A stretch of 33,524 nt of DNA from a virus. The notes below the pieces were generated by a model. It was not told where the DNA came from and ran no database searches. It was given only the letters and a program-made list of their open reading frames with translations. The position numbers and the translations under genes were made by a program. Positions 1-7,307 of this stretch are shown piece by piece; the first letter of the stretch is position 1; the number at the start of each line of letters is the position of its first letter. The stretch is taken from positions 1-33,524 of the IMG/VR virus record IMGVR_UViG_3300028840_004237, one strand, 5' to 3'.

Positions 1-353
1 TAAACACAGAAGATGCTAAATTGTGTTATATTTTCGATAAACTTTATCCTATAGAAATTATAAAAGATTTTTCATTTCCAGATTATTTCTATTTCGATCT
101 TACTGAATGGATTAGCGAAGAAGACATGACAGAGGAAGAAAAAGGAGCACATCCAACGTATAAAACGACGGGGGGATATTTGAAAGAGTATGCTTACCAA
201 GAAGCGTGGCGAAAGAGTTGGGACGAAGCAGCATTAGAAGATAAAAAGAAAACACTTACAATTCCAAATTGGAATAATGAGAAGTTTAAACAAATATCAG
301 GTATAGATGTTGAAAAGGAGCTTGCAATGTTTGACGAAGTGGATGAAGGATGA
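1..353 (+). CDS. NTG-repeat protein, C-terminal part (5' end missing)
   Basis: The frame is open from the first base, reading LNTEDAKLCYIFDKL at the edge, and stops at 351-353. It matches the C-terminal domain of the complete NTG-repeat protein at 29190-29972 almost residue for residue (DFSFPDYFYFDLTEWISEED, then HPTYKTTGGYLK, then LTIPNWNNEKFKQISGI). It lacks the repeat part and start codon, which are most simply supplied by the unfinished gene at 33342-33524 at the other end of the contig. The function is unknown. The repeat arrays in this family are pentapeptide-like and probably form a beta-solenoid. The divergent last residues (ELAMFDEVDEG) differ from the paralog. Confidence 0.8.
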   Translation, partial: NTEDAKLCYIFDKLYPIEIIKDFSFPDYFYFDLTEWISEEDMTEEEKGAHPTYKTTGGYLKEYAYQEAWRKSWDEAALEDKKKTLTIPNWNNEKFKQISGIDVEKELAMFDEVDEG

Positions 354-357
354 ACAG

Positions 358-627
358 ATGAAAAAATTATTAATAGATATATTTAACGGTGATCAAATAT
401 CATACATGCAAGAATTAGGAGTTATGCAAGCCGAAGCACAGTTAAAACAAACACATGATATTATTACTATAACAACTAATTTTATATATCAATTAAAAGT
501 AAAAAAATTATTAAAATCGTTTAACTTTTCTTATAAAATTGACAAAACCAGTTTATTTGAAAGAAAGTTCACAATTTATTGTCCTTTTGGGGAGGTAAAA
601 TATTTTGTTGATACATTATTTAGGTGA
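358..627 (+). CDS. hypothetical protein, 89 aa
   Basis: I do not recognise this protein. It has a mixed alpha/beta composition with a lysine-rich middle (YQLKVKKLLKSFNFSYKI) and no membrane segment or motif. I chose the ATG at 358 because AAGGA lies 7 bases upstream. An in-frame ATG at 343 would lack a ribosome site and overlap the preceding NTG gene. It lies 4 bases after that gene and 5 bases before the next, so the three are probably one transcript. Confidence 0.6.
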   Translation: MKKLLIDIFNGDQISYMQELGVMQAEAQLKQTHDIITITTNFIYQLKVKKLLKSFNFSYKIDKTSLFERKFTIYCPFGEVKYFVDTLFR

Positions 628-632
628 AAATC

Positions 633-935
633 ATGAGCAGGAAAAAATGTGATAAAATCCTTCGGAACATAATGTCATTATATGATGCAATATGTACAGA
701 ATTTAGCTATTTCATTCACCATAACTTCTTTGAAACAAATGAAGTGCGCATTTTTTTATCTATTCAGATAAATTTTTCAAATTCTATTTCTTTTTCTATT
801 CATGATTATATTTTAATTAACGATGAAAAAGCTCTTAAAATTTTAGAGGAAAAAATAGGATATTTTAGAGCAGCATGCACAGGCTTTGAACAGCTTTATG
901 AGAAAGAACGCGACTATCTGCTTACAAAATATTGA
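633..935 (+). CDS. hypothetical protein, 100 aa
   Basis: Unrecognised small protein beginning MSRKKCDKILRNIMSLYDAI, rich in aromatic residues and ending in a charged helix (LYEKERDYLLTKY). The ATG at 633 is preceded by AGGTGA at a good distance. A GTG at 624 in the same frame is a weaker alternative. The gene follows the 358-627 gene directly and its stop abuts the stop of the convergent minus-strand gene at 936. No terminator is visible between the two convergent genes. Confidence 0.6.
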   Translation: MSRKKCDKILRNIMSLYDAICTEFSYFIHHNFFETNEVRIFLSIQINFSNSISFSIHDYILINDEKALKILEEKIGYFRAACTGFEQLYEKERDYLLTKY

Positions 936-1112
936 TTATTTCTTTTTAGGTTTGTTTGTTCTTTTTTTCGGCTTTTTTAATTTTTTCTTTTTACTTTCGC
1001 CTGCTTCTGAATATGCAATTGCAACAGCCTGCTTTTGAGGATAGCCTGATTTTATAAGCTCTTTTATATTTTCAGACTTTACTTTTGCTGATTTACCTTT
1101 CTTTAACGGCAT
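936..1112 (-). CDS. small lysine-rich phage protein (PQKQA family)
   Basis: A 58-residue very basic protein. Residues 1-40 contain the pattern [20 protein letters not shown] followed by AYSEAGESK, typical of a widespread family of tiny phage and bacterial proteins of unknown function (MPLKKGKS start, PQKQAxAIA core). The C-terminal 18 residues are almost only K, P, R and T, suggesting nucleic-acid contact. The start is supported by GAGG on the minus strand 5 bases upstream. It is the last gene of the leftward late operon, and a perfect 16-bp palindrome precedes its ribosome site. Confidence 0.7.
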   Translation of the reverse strand: MPLKKGKSAKVKSENIKELIKSGYPQKQAVAIAYSEAGESKKKKLKKPKKRTNKPKKK

Positions 1113-1123
1113 AAAAACCTCTT

Positions 1124-1139
1124 TGTTCTACGTAGAACA
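1124..1139. promoter_or_regulatory. perfect 16-bp palindrome
   Basis: TGTTCTACGTAGAACA reads the same on both strands. It lies exactly between the stop of the 1140-1322 gene and the ribosome site of the 936-1112 gene. With no loop, it looks more like a dimeric protein-binding site than an RNA hairpin. No promoter was identified next to it. Confidence 0.5.
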
Positions 1140-1322
1140 TTACTTAAATATTCTATAAAAATGTTCAATAAAAAAGCAACTAACTGCGCCTAATATTCCC
1201 CACAATAATCGGCTTATTGTTCCATTTTTAGCATTTAATAAATCTTCTAAACTCTTAACTCTTTCCTCAAGTTTAGCTATTCTCTCTCCGTGTGAAATAT
1301 CAATATCGTGCTGGGTTGCCAT
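1140..1322 (-). CDS. small coiled-coil/membrane protein, holin-accessory-like
   Basis: A 60-residue protein with an N-terminal amphipathic coiled coil (residues 11-31, HGERIAKLEERVKSLEDLL) and one hydrophobic segment (about 38-54, RLLWGILGAVSCFFIEHF) with a basic C-terminal end. This layout resembles XhlA-type hemolysin/holin-accessory proteins encoded beside phage lysins. Its start overlaps the stop of the hydrolase at 1322-1900 (ATG shared at base 1322-1320), consistent with a lysis cassette. With one membrane segment it could be a small holin or a spanin-like partner. The assignment rests on architecture and context, not on a signature motif. Confidence 0.6.
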   Translation of the reverse strand: MATQHDIDISHGERIAKLEERVKSLEDLLNAKNGTISRLLWGILGAVSCFFIEHFYRIFK

Positions 1323-1900
1323 TAGATCAATTTACCTTCATAAATAATACGCCAATTTTCTGGATGAGCTAATGCTCTATCGTGAATATCATCAGGATTA
1401 TGCCCTCTCCATTCATCCACAAGCCCAATATCATGATAAAACATATCGACCCATTCAGAGCATACAGCCATATTATAAGAAACCCATTTTGCTGTTTTAA
1501 GCCTGCATTTTACACCAATCTTTCTTAAAATCCAATTTACAGAATTGTCTACGGCATGCAATATTAAACGATGAAAAGGGTAAATATCGCCCAAATGTGG
1601 GCGTATTACATTTATAACTGCTTTTTCGTATCTATCAAATGTCATAAGATTATGTCTTATCAAACATATATCATAGTCGATATATTTATGAAGTGTTTCT
1701 TCCTTAAGTGTTTCTGCTGCCTCATATATATGCGGTGGGGAATCACTTATTATTGCAGCATGTGTATAAATTGCTTCGTCGCCTTGAAGTTCCTGAAACC
1801 ATTTTATAACTGTGCCAAGGATATTTGGATTTCTTACCAATAAAATATCCCCGTATCTAACTAGTTTAATTAAGTCATATAGTGCTATCGTGTCTTTCAT
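1322..1900 (-). CDS. permuted NlpC/P60 (papain-like, YiiX-type) hydrolase
   Basis: 192 residues. The N-terminal stretch GDILLVRNP (17-25) followed by YTHAAII (45-51) is the His-bearing half of the circularly permuted papain-like fold. Cys147 in AVCSEWVDMFYHD is the nucleophile candidate, and Glu60 lies at the expected acidic position. The order His before Cys identifies the permuted group (YiiX/LRAT-like) rather than classical NlpC/P60. Known members cleave amide or ester bonds. Beside a lysozyme-like gene and a small membrane protein, a role in peptidoglycan cleavage or virion entry is plausible. No signal peptide is visible. Confidence 0.65.
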   Translation of the reverse strand: MKDTIALYDLIKLVRYGDILLVRNPNILGTVIKWFQELQGDEAIYTHAAIISDSPPHIYEAAETLKEETLHKYIDYDICLIRHNLMTFDRYEKAVINVIRPHLGDIYPFHRLILHAVDNSVNWILRKIGVKCRLKTAKWVSYNMAVCSEWVDMFYHDIGLVDEWRGHNPDDIHDRALAHPENWRIIYEGKLI

Positions 1901-1958
1901 GTTAACTCCTACTTAATGTAGTTTATGTTCATTTTCTATATCATAAATTAGCTTTTTT

Positions 1959-2498
1959 TCAAATGATTCCATATTTTTTACCTTTCCTAAAAAACTGTTC
2001 TTTTGTTGCTTTTCCTTCGCTGCTATTCCACCACTTTTTATAATAAAGCCACATTCCTTCGTTATCGTCAACATCAGGTAGTGTGTCTGCGGTTTTATAC
2101 CAGTATATTAATCTAGCAATCGCTGTTTGATAAAATAAATTTCCGATTATATTACGAGGATAATTTATAAATTCTGATGTTGGAATTTTAAATTTAAGTT
2201 CAAGTGCCTTAGAGAGAGGATATTTATATGATCTCTTAAGTACCCAGCTTAAAGTTAATTCCTCTATTTGATATATCCCCATTCCGCCATTGTTAGAGGC
2301 ACACATCACAGTTTGTTCAATAAAATGCCCCATGTCGCTTTCTATTGCTGCTGTTAAAAGCAATAATTTAACTGCGGAACGATTTAATATTCTGCCTTTG
2401 TATAATTTATTATCATATTCTAAATATTGCAATGTTGGTTCAATAATACACGTTTTAAGCTGCTCGCTATCCATATTACTATCCATATTAGAGATCAT
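1959..2498 (-). CDS. lysozyme-like / transglycosylase-type phage lysin
   Basis: 179 residues. LLLLTAAIESDMG (45-57) carries Glu53 at the position of the catalytic acid, and GMGIYQIE (72-79) matches the G-x-G-[IV][YW]Q[IM]E signature of a phage lysozyme-fold family commonly annotated as transglycosylase SLT-like. The rest is aromatic-rich. It probably cleaves the glycan strand of peptidoglycan. The annotated ATG at 2498 overlaps the stop of the HTH gene by 11 bases. In-frame ATGs at residues 5 and 9 are alternatives because no start has a good ribosome site. It lies between the HTH gene and the permuted hydrolase. Confidence 0.65.
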   Translation of the reverse strand: MISNMDSNMDSEQLKTCIIEPTLQYLEYDNKLYKGRILNRSAVKLLLLTAAIESDMGHFIEQTVMCASNNGGMGIYQIEELTLSWVLKRSYKYPLSKALELKFKIPTSEFINYPRNIIGNLFYQTAIARLIYWYKTADTLPDVDDNEGMWLYYKKWWNSSEGKATKEQFFRKGKKYGII

Positions 2499-2808
2499 TT
2501 AAAATCTTATCAGCCACTAATTTTCCTAAAAACTCTTTTGTCCTCAATTTTACTTCTTCTAATGAGTTTTTTAATGGATCTGGTAATGTTTGTGGAATGT
2601 CAGCGGTTAGAATGTTAATAATAAAAATAGGAAGTTCTAACCTATTGAAAATTTTTACTAATGTAGAATATGGAACGTCTTCCGCATATTTTCCATCTTG
2701 CAATAATCGTGCTAAATAACTTACTGAAAATCCAGTTTTTTTTGAAAACTCTAATAGATTGTAAGCAAAAATTTTCTTAATAAGTTTTAATAAAATAATA
2801 TTATTCAT
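2488..2808 (-). CDS. helix-turn-helix (XRE-like) protein in the lysis cassette
   Basis: 106 residues. Residues about 17-45 (LLEFSKKTGFSVSYLARLLQ) have the shape of a Cro/CI-type helix-turn-helix: an alanine/serine-flanked turn and a recognition helix SVSYLARLL. The C-terminal half (LKNSLEEVKLRTKEFLGKLV) is a likely dimerising helix. AAGGAG precedes the ATG at a good distance, and a promoter is present at 2833-2861. It heads the lysis-type cassette, so it may time lysis or be an autoregulator. It could instead be an antitoxin-like protein. The target site is unknown. Confidence 0.5.
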   Translation of the reverse strand: MNNIILLKLIKKIFAYNLLEFSKKTGFSVSYLARLLQDGKYAEDVPYSTLVKIFNRLELPIFIINILTADIPQTLPDPLKNSLEEVKLRTKEFLGKLVADKILNDL

Positions 2809-2832
2809 AAATTACTCCTTCTTAATTTTGTT

Positions 2833-2861
2833 ATTATAATGTTTTTTTCTAAAAAAGTAAA
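2833..2861 (-). promoter_or_regulatory. sigma70-type promoter for the lysis cassette
   Basis: On the minus strand TTTACT (2861-2856) and a perfect TATAAT (2838-2833) are separated by 17 bases. They lie between the adhesin stop and the HTH start. This gives the lysis-type genes their own start in addition to read-through from the tail genes. Confidence 0.6.
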
Positions 2862-2865
2862 TTAT

Positions 2866-4761
2866 TTATTCTATTTCAGCAGATAAAAACCAGCCCTCCC
2901 GATAATTTGGATTATCAATAGACCGGTAAAATTTAGATGTGTCGCTTTTGCCTAAAATTAGATCAGTTAATTCAATTTCAGGAAGATTTGGAATGATTAC
3001 ATTCTCATACGTGATTATTTTTGTTTCATCTCCGTTTGTATATTCAATTTGAATGAAGACATATTGATTGATTGTTTCTGTTTCAACGGCTGTTATTTCA
3101 AATTTTCCTTCACTGTCGGTTAGTGTAGACGCATTCATCAATATAATTGATTGACCGTGTTCAATAGGATCAGTACGTTTAATGCTTACTTTTGCGCCTT
3201 CAACAGCTATTCCGTCGTGGTCAATAACTCGCCCATACACTAAACATTCGTCCGGCTCTTGTGAAGTAAAAAAGAAATCGTACAAAATCTCATTTGATTC
3301 TAATTGTAAATTATTTTGACCGTCAGAATGAAGAAAAACTTTTAGTTTTAATGCTAACCCAAAAGTAATTGCAGTTGCTTTGTTGGCTTCTATTTCTGCT
3401 GCGGTATTAGATTGTGCATAAGTACCATCAGAAGTAACCCAAGACGCACCATTCCACCATTTTTGTATGCCGTTTTGAACAAGAATATATTTTAATTCTA
3501 CACCGCTAGTTTTAGTTGCAATTTCAGCAAACCCGTCAATTCCATCCATTTTTGTATAAGATTTTACCGTCAAAGAAGGATTAGAAATATTATATCGTCT
3601 TCCGATATATTCTATGATCAAATTATCAATATAAGCTTGTGTATTTGAATTTGGAGTTATAATTTTTACTGTAACAGTATCTGCTGGAACAAAAAGATAA
3701 ATATTTGATGAAATTTCAGAAGCAGTATTTGACTGTGCATAAGAATTATCGCTAGCAACCCAATCCATGCCATTCCACCAAAGATTATTTAATGTATAAT
3801 GCGGTACATCACCTTGAACAGTAATAAAATCAGTAAATGCCTGTAAGCTCTCTGGATAGCCTGTAGATGCATAATCAAACAAAGGAAGGGTTATAACATC
3901 GGTTAAATAAATCGTGTCTGGAATGTCTTGAAATGGCGTATAATTTGCTGTGTGCTGCACGGCATTAAAAACAGCAAAATCTTTTATTTTTGCATTTTCA
4001 GTTTGAGCCAACGCATATCCAGTACCTATCTGTAAAATTAACGGAGCATTTCTTGCTCCTGTTCCCGTCTGTGTTGCGCCAAATTGAACACCATTTACAA
4101 ATAATCTAGTTGCTCCTGCGGTAATATCGACATTTAATTCAAATTCATAATCTGTTAATGCTGTTGGAGACCATGCGCCAAGATCAGCGGAAACAATAGC
4201 AGCTCCTCCTAAACTTCGTATTTCAAGATGTATTTGACCAGTTGTTAAATGCGATAATTCGATCCTATTTTGATTAGATCCAACAGCTGTGATAATGGAA
4301 AAAAAAGATCGATTAACAGTTGGACTTCCTGAATATTGAGGCTGTCTAACAAGACGAATAGTACCTATTTGTGTCCAGTCTGCATTTAAAACGGCTGAAT
4401 AAGTTACGTATTTTCCGCCTCCAGATAAATCCAAATAACCACCGCTAATTGCAGCACCTCCAACTGGCGTTCCAGTCAAAGAGCCATTAGCCCAATTTGC
4501 ATCAATAAAAGAAGTTAATGCAGCATAAAAAGCAGCATTTGCTGGGCGTTTATCAACTTGTTCAACACGTCCAGCTGAAAAGGTGCTCAATGAAGGATCA
4601 TAAGTAAATCCGCTGCTGCTTGAAAAATCTTGAGTAAATTCAGAACCAGGATCATTTTCTGTTGTTAATTCAACATAACTTCCTGCAAAATTTACAGCCG
4701 TTTCATCTGAAATATCAAAATTATCTGAATTGTCGTAATTAATAGTTAATATTAATGACAT
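2866..4761 (-). CDS. tail adhesin with LamG-like and carboxypeptidase-regulatory-like domains
   Basis: 631 residues. Residues about 80-285 (ending near AKIKDFAVFNAVQH) look like a concanavalin/LamG-type jelly roll, with RLFVNGVQFG a typical strand pair. Residues about 325-475 contain two copies of a motif, WWNGMDWVASDNSYAQSNTA and WWNGASWVTSDGTYAQSNTA, about 110 residues apart. Residues about 505-600 (CLVYGRVIDHDGIAVEGAKV, then LTDSEGKFEITAV) match the CarboxypepD_reg/Big-like beta-sandwich used in phage tails. It is most likely a receptor-binding or decorative tail fibre. The three recognisable modules suggest assembly by domain shuffling. The start overlaps nothing and lies 2 bases after the preceding gene. 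Confidence 0.6.
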   Translation of the reverse strand: MSLILTINYDNSDNFDISDETAVNFAGSYVELTTENDPGSEFTQDFSSSSGFTYDPSLSTFSAGRVEQVDKRPANAAFYAALTSFIDANWANGSLTGTPVGGAAISGGYLDLSGGGKYVTYSAVLNADWTQIGTIRLVRQPQYSGSPTVNRSFFSIITAVGSNQNRIELSHLTTGQIHLEIRSLGGAAIVSADLGAWSPTALTDYEFELNVDITAGATRLFVNGVQFGATQTGTGARNAPLILQIGTGYALAQTENAKIKDFAVFNAVQHTANYTPFQDIPDTIYLTDVITLPLFDYASTGYPESLQAFTDFITVQGDVPHYTLNNLWWNGMDWVASDNSYAQSNTASEISSNIYLFVPADTVTVKIITPNSNTQAYIDNLIIEYIGRRYNISNPSLTVKSYTKMDGIDGFAEIATKTSGVELKYILVQNGIQKWWNGASWVTSDGTYAQSNTAAEIEANKATAITFGLALKLKVFLHSDGQNNLQLESNEILYDFFFTSQEPDECLVYGRVIDHDGIAVEGAKVSIKRTDPIEHGQSIILMNASTLTDSEGKFEITAVETETINQYVFIQIEYTNGDETKIITYENVIIPNLPEIELTDLILGKSDTSKFYRSIDNPNYREGWFLSAEIE

Positions 4762-4763
4762 TT

Positions 4764-5309
4764 TTAAGTTCCTGAATAAGGATTTGGCGGATAGCCTTGT
4801 GTAATATCGATGCTTTCTGGATCTGATGATGCCATAATCTGTGTTCGATAATATTCTTGTTTATCTTTGAATAACTGATTAATTTCATCACATAAAGCAA
4901 ACATTGCCTGACGATCAACCTTAGTTGTAGAATGTGCAATATTATTTATATCATACCAATTACGGGTATCTATTCCATTCGAAATTGACCGTAAAAGATT
5001 TGTCTGGCTTTTATCGTTACCTTCATAATCATATCCGCCAAAAACTATCTGCTGTATTGATTTTTTATAATAAGCATATTCTTTCATATTTGAAATACAT
5101 GAAAGGCGTCTAAAATATAAATCAGCATCAGACTGAACCGCTTCTAAAGCTGATAAATCAGGTTTAGGATCTGGGTTTGATGGTGTCCAATAAAGCGTAT
5201 CATATTGGGCACTCAATGATCCAGTCCCAGAGCAGTTATAAGTATTTTTCCTGCCAGAATAAACAGTTTCAATATAATATTTTAAACATTGTGGAATATT
5301 TGCACTCAT
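4764..5309 (-). CDS. tail-associated protein, DUF4376/fibre-assembly-like
   Basis: 181 residues from the ATG at 5309 (MSANIPQCL), chosen because AGAGG lies about 6 bases upstream and the frame then begins 1 base after the spike gene. The longer start MKKEVN would overlap that gene. The middle contains YWTPSNPDPKPDLSALEAVQ and a helical C-terminal region ending in a proline-rich tail (GYPPNPYSGT). The size and place between two tail-spike genes recall tail-fibre assembly chaperones or DUF4376 proteins, but no diagnostic motif is visible. Confidence 0.45.
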   Translation of the reverse strand: MSANIPQCLKYYIETVYSGRKNTYNCSGTGSLSAQYDTLYWTPSNPDPKPDLSALEAVQSDADLYFRRLSCISNMKEYAYYKKSIQQIVFGGYDYEGNDKSQTNLLRSISNGIDTRNWYDINNIAHSTTKVDRQAMFALCDEINQLFKDKQEYYRTQIMASSDPESIDITQGYPPNPYSGT

Positions 5310-5310
5310 A

Positions 5311-6825
5311 TTAACCTCTTTCTTCAATCTCTATTCTTGAGCGAGCCGTACCACCACCTCTTTGTCCTAAAAAGGAATTTCCATTTATAGTAAATTCATC
5401 CGCTGTTCCAAACCCATTAATACCGCCCCTAACTTGAAACTGCACAGGATCTAAAGATGTAACAGTATGAAAAATTTTAACACTCAATGTTTCTATATAA
5501 GTGTCAAAGGATGTTAAAGTGGGATAAAGTTTTGGTTTAGATGCTAAAGCATTTGTAACTCCATTAAGAAATAGCGCGATATGACCCCAAACGCGGGTGG
5601 CATCAACAGGACGTCGTCCCATTTCAAAAGAAGCGGTGACTTTTAAAACATTTCCAATTTGTTTTGGTGTATAAGATGAAGTTTGTCCAATTTGAACACC
5701 TTCTGTAATTTCAGGAGGATCATTATCAAGCCACCACGTAGTTACAATTGATGGGTCTGTATATTGTGTATATGCATTAATTTCAGTTACAGCAGAATTT
5801 ATATAGTTTAGATCGTCCCATGTTAGCACTTTTCCATTTCTTTTAATTAAAACTTGCTGTGCACTTCCTTCTCCTTCAACATGAACGTTTTGAATTAAAG
5901 TTCCGATTCCAGTACTTGTTCCTGTAAAACCCTCAATTTCAGTTGTTACTATTCTTCCAGAAGCGTTAGATATATTATATGAAGTATCGCAGTCTCCAGA
6001 TCCAATGGAAGCTATAATTGTTCCGGTAGAAGCATTATGAAAACCAGTGATATTTGAAACGCCAGCATCTCTTGTAATTCTATCAACTTTTGCAATTAAT
6101 TTTTCTGGAGATGATCCAGAAAAATAGACAACAACTGGATCTTGTTTATTAGCTCCAGCAGCAGAAAAATGAACATGCTCAAGGTGAACCATTGAATCAT
6201 TATCTGGATTACTATCAGACGGCGTTACACTTATTACTTGTGTATCAGAAGATGAAAAATTTTCATAATTTGTATAAACCCCATGAACAACGAATCTGTG
6301 TAAAACACTTTGATGTTTTATAACTGAATAATCACCAATCACAAAAGCTTCATTATATTTTATATAAATTTTTTTTCCAAATGCACCACTTTGAAATATA
6401 TCATTATTATTATTTTTTAATCTATTAACATAAATATATTGTTCACCGTTACAATTAATTAATCCTGTTAATGTGGCTGATTCAGCCTTTAAATTAACAA
6501 AACGCGGCAACGTAAAATTTGATGCTGATTCTGCATCATTTAAAATATTAATAGTAAATCTATTATTATCTGCTGGTACCAATGCAGAAATAACAGAAAT
6601 TGCATGCGCAATTGTTTTAAAAGGGGATATAACTGTTCCTGAATTTGTATCATTTCCATTTTCAGTATCTACGAAATAATTAGAACTATTTGCTAAAAAT
6701 AAATCTCTAAATTTATCAACGGTAGAGGATACATTTCTATTGCCAGAAACATCCGCGAACGCAAGTATATATTCATTTTCTAATGTAGCAATAGGAGCTA
6801 ATTGTGAGAATTTTGATTTTGCCAT
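5311..6825 (-). CDS. tailspike-like protein with beta-helix (pectin-lyase-like) domain
   Basis: 504 residues. After a short N-terminal adaptor (residues 1-48, MAKSKFSQLAPIATLENEYI) comes YFVDTENGNDTNSGT (51-65), then SPFKTIAHAI, the standard entry to right-handed parallel beta-helix spikes. Repeated short strands and Asn-rich turns (LINCNGEQYIYVNRLKNNNN) follow to about residue 320. The C-terminal 170 residues look like a separate beta-sandwich (EGVQIGQTSSYTPKQIGNVL, VWGHIALFLNG). It is probably a receptor-binding or polysaccharide-binding spike. Catalytic residues cannot be assigned by eye. Confidence 0.6.
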   Translation of the reverse strand: MAKSKFSQLAPIATLENEYILAFADVSGNRNVSSTVDKFRDLFLANSSNYFVDTENGNDTNSGTVISPFKTIAHAISVISALVPADNNRFTINILNDAESASNFTLPRFVNLKAESATLTGLINCNGEQYIYVNRLKNNNNDIFQSGAFGKKIYIKYNEAFVIGDYSVIKHQSVLHRFVVHGVYTNYENFSSSDTQVISVTPSDSNPDNDSMVHLEHVHFSAAGANKQDPVVVYFSGSSPEKLIAKVDRITRDAGVSNITGFHNASTGTIIASIGSGDCDTSYNISNASGRIVTTEIEGFTGTSTGIGTLIQNVHVEGEGSAQQVLIKRNGKVLTWDDLNYINSAVTEINAYTQYTDPSIVTTWWLDNDPPEITEGVQIGQTSSYTPKQIGNVLKVTASFEMGRRPVDATRVWGHIALFLNGVTNALASKPKLYPTLTSFDTYIETLSVKIFHTVTSLDPVQFQVRGGINGFGTADEFTINGNSFLGQRGGGTARSRIEIEERG

Positions 6826-6837
6826 ATTCTAAAGTCC

Positions 6838-6993
6838 TCAATCTGAATCATCAGTGATTAATTGTTTATCATCTTCTGTTATTAAATATAATCCATCTTC
6901 TGTTATAAGTTCTATAACATCTAAAATAATTTCCTTATTTTTTTTGTTTATTTCTGTTTGCCATTTTTGGCAATTTTCCATTTTAGTGCGCAT
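6838..6993 (-). CDS. small tail-region protein with ITED repeats
   Basis: 51 residues from the ATG at 6993, which has GAGG 7 bases upstream. A longer frame from 7020 would overlap the previous gene. The N-terminal half is basic (TKMENCQKWQTEINKKNKEI) and the C-terminal half has a triplicated acidic motif (LITEDG, LITEDD, LITDDSD). Such short acidic LITED repeats recur in small proteins encoded among phage tail genes, function unknown. Confidence 0.5.
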   Translation of the reverse strand: MRTKMENCQKWQTEINKKNKEIILDVIELITEDGLYLITEDDKQLITDDSD

Positions 6994-7000
6994 TGTTACC

Positions 7001-7297
7001 TCATAACGCAGCTTTATCAATAAAGCTTGATGCTGTTTCTGCCCAATATAAATCTGATGCTGTTGCTGAAACTAACTTAGAATAAGCCATAAATATAGTT
7101 TCACCGCCTGCGATAGGAAATGTAAAAGTTTGATCATTGTATCTATTATAAACAGTTACTGTCCCGCCAGTTCCTGCGCATTTTATAACATTTACAATTC
7201 GCGCTAAATCCTGTCCGGCAGATAATGTTCCTGCATTTGTAATAGTAATTCCCGTCTCATCATTTCTGATTACTTCGTTAAATTTAACTGCTGTCAT
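7001..7297 (-). CDS. small tail-region beta protein
   Basis: 98 residues, nearly all beta-strand and turn in composition (TAVKFNEVIRNDETGITITN, then GGTVTVYNRYNDQTFTFPIA, then ETIFMAYSKLVSA). No family signature is recognised. Lying between the collar fibre and the spike, and short enough for one beta-sandwich, it may be a decoration or tail-tip protein. The ribosome site is GAGG before the ATG. Confidence 0.5.
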   Translation of the reverse strand: MTAVKFNEVIRNDETGITITNAGTLSAGQDLARIVNVIKCAGTGGTVTVYNRYNDQTFTFPIAGGETIFMAYSKLVSATASDLYWAETASSFIDKAAL

Positions 7298-7307
7298 AAT
7301 ATTTTCC

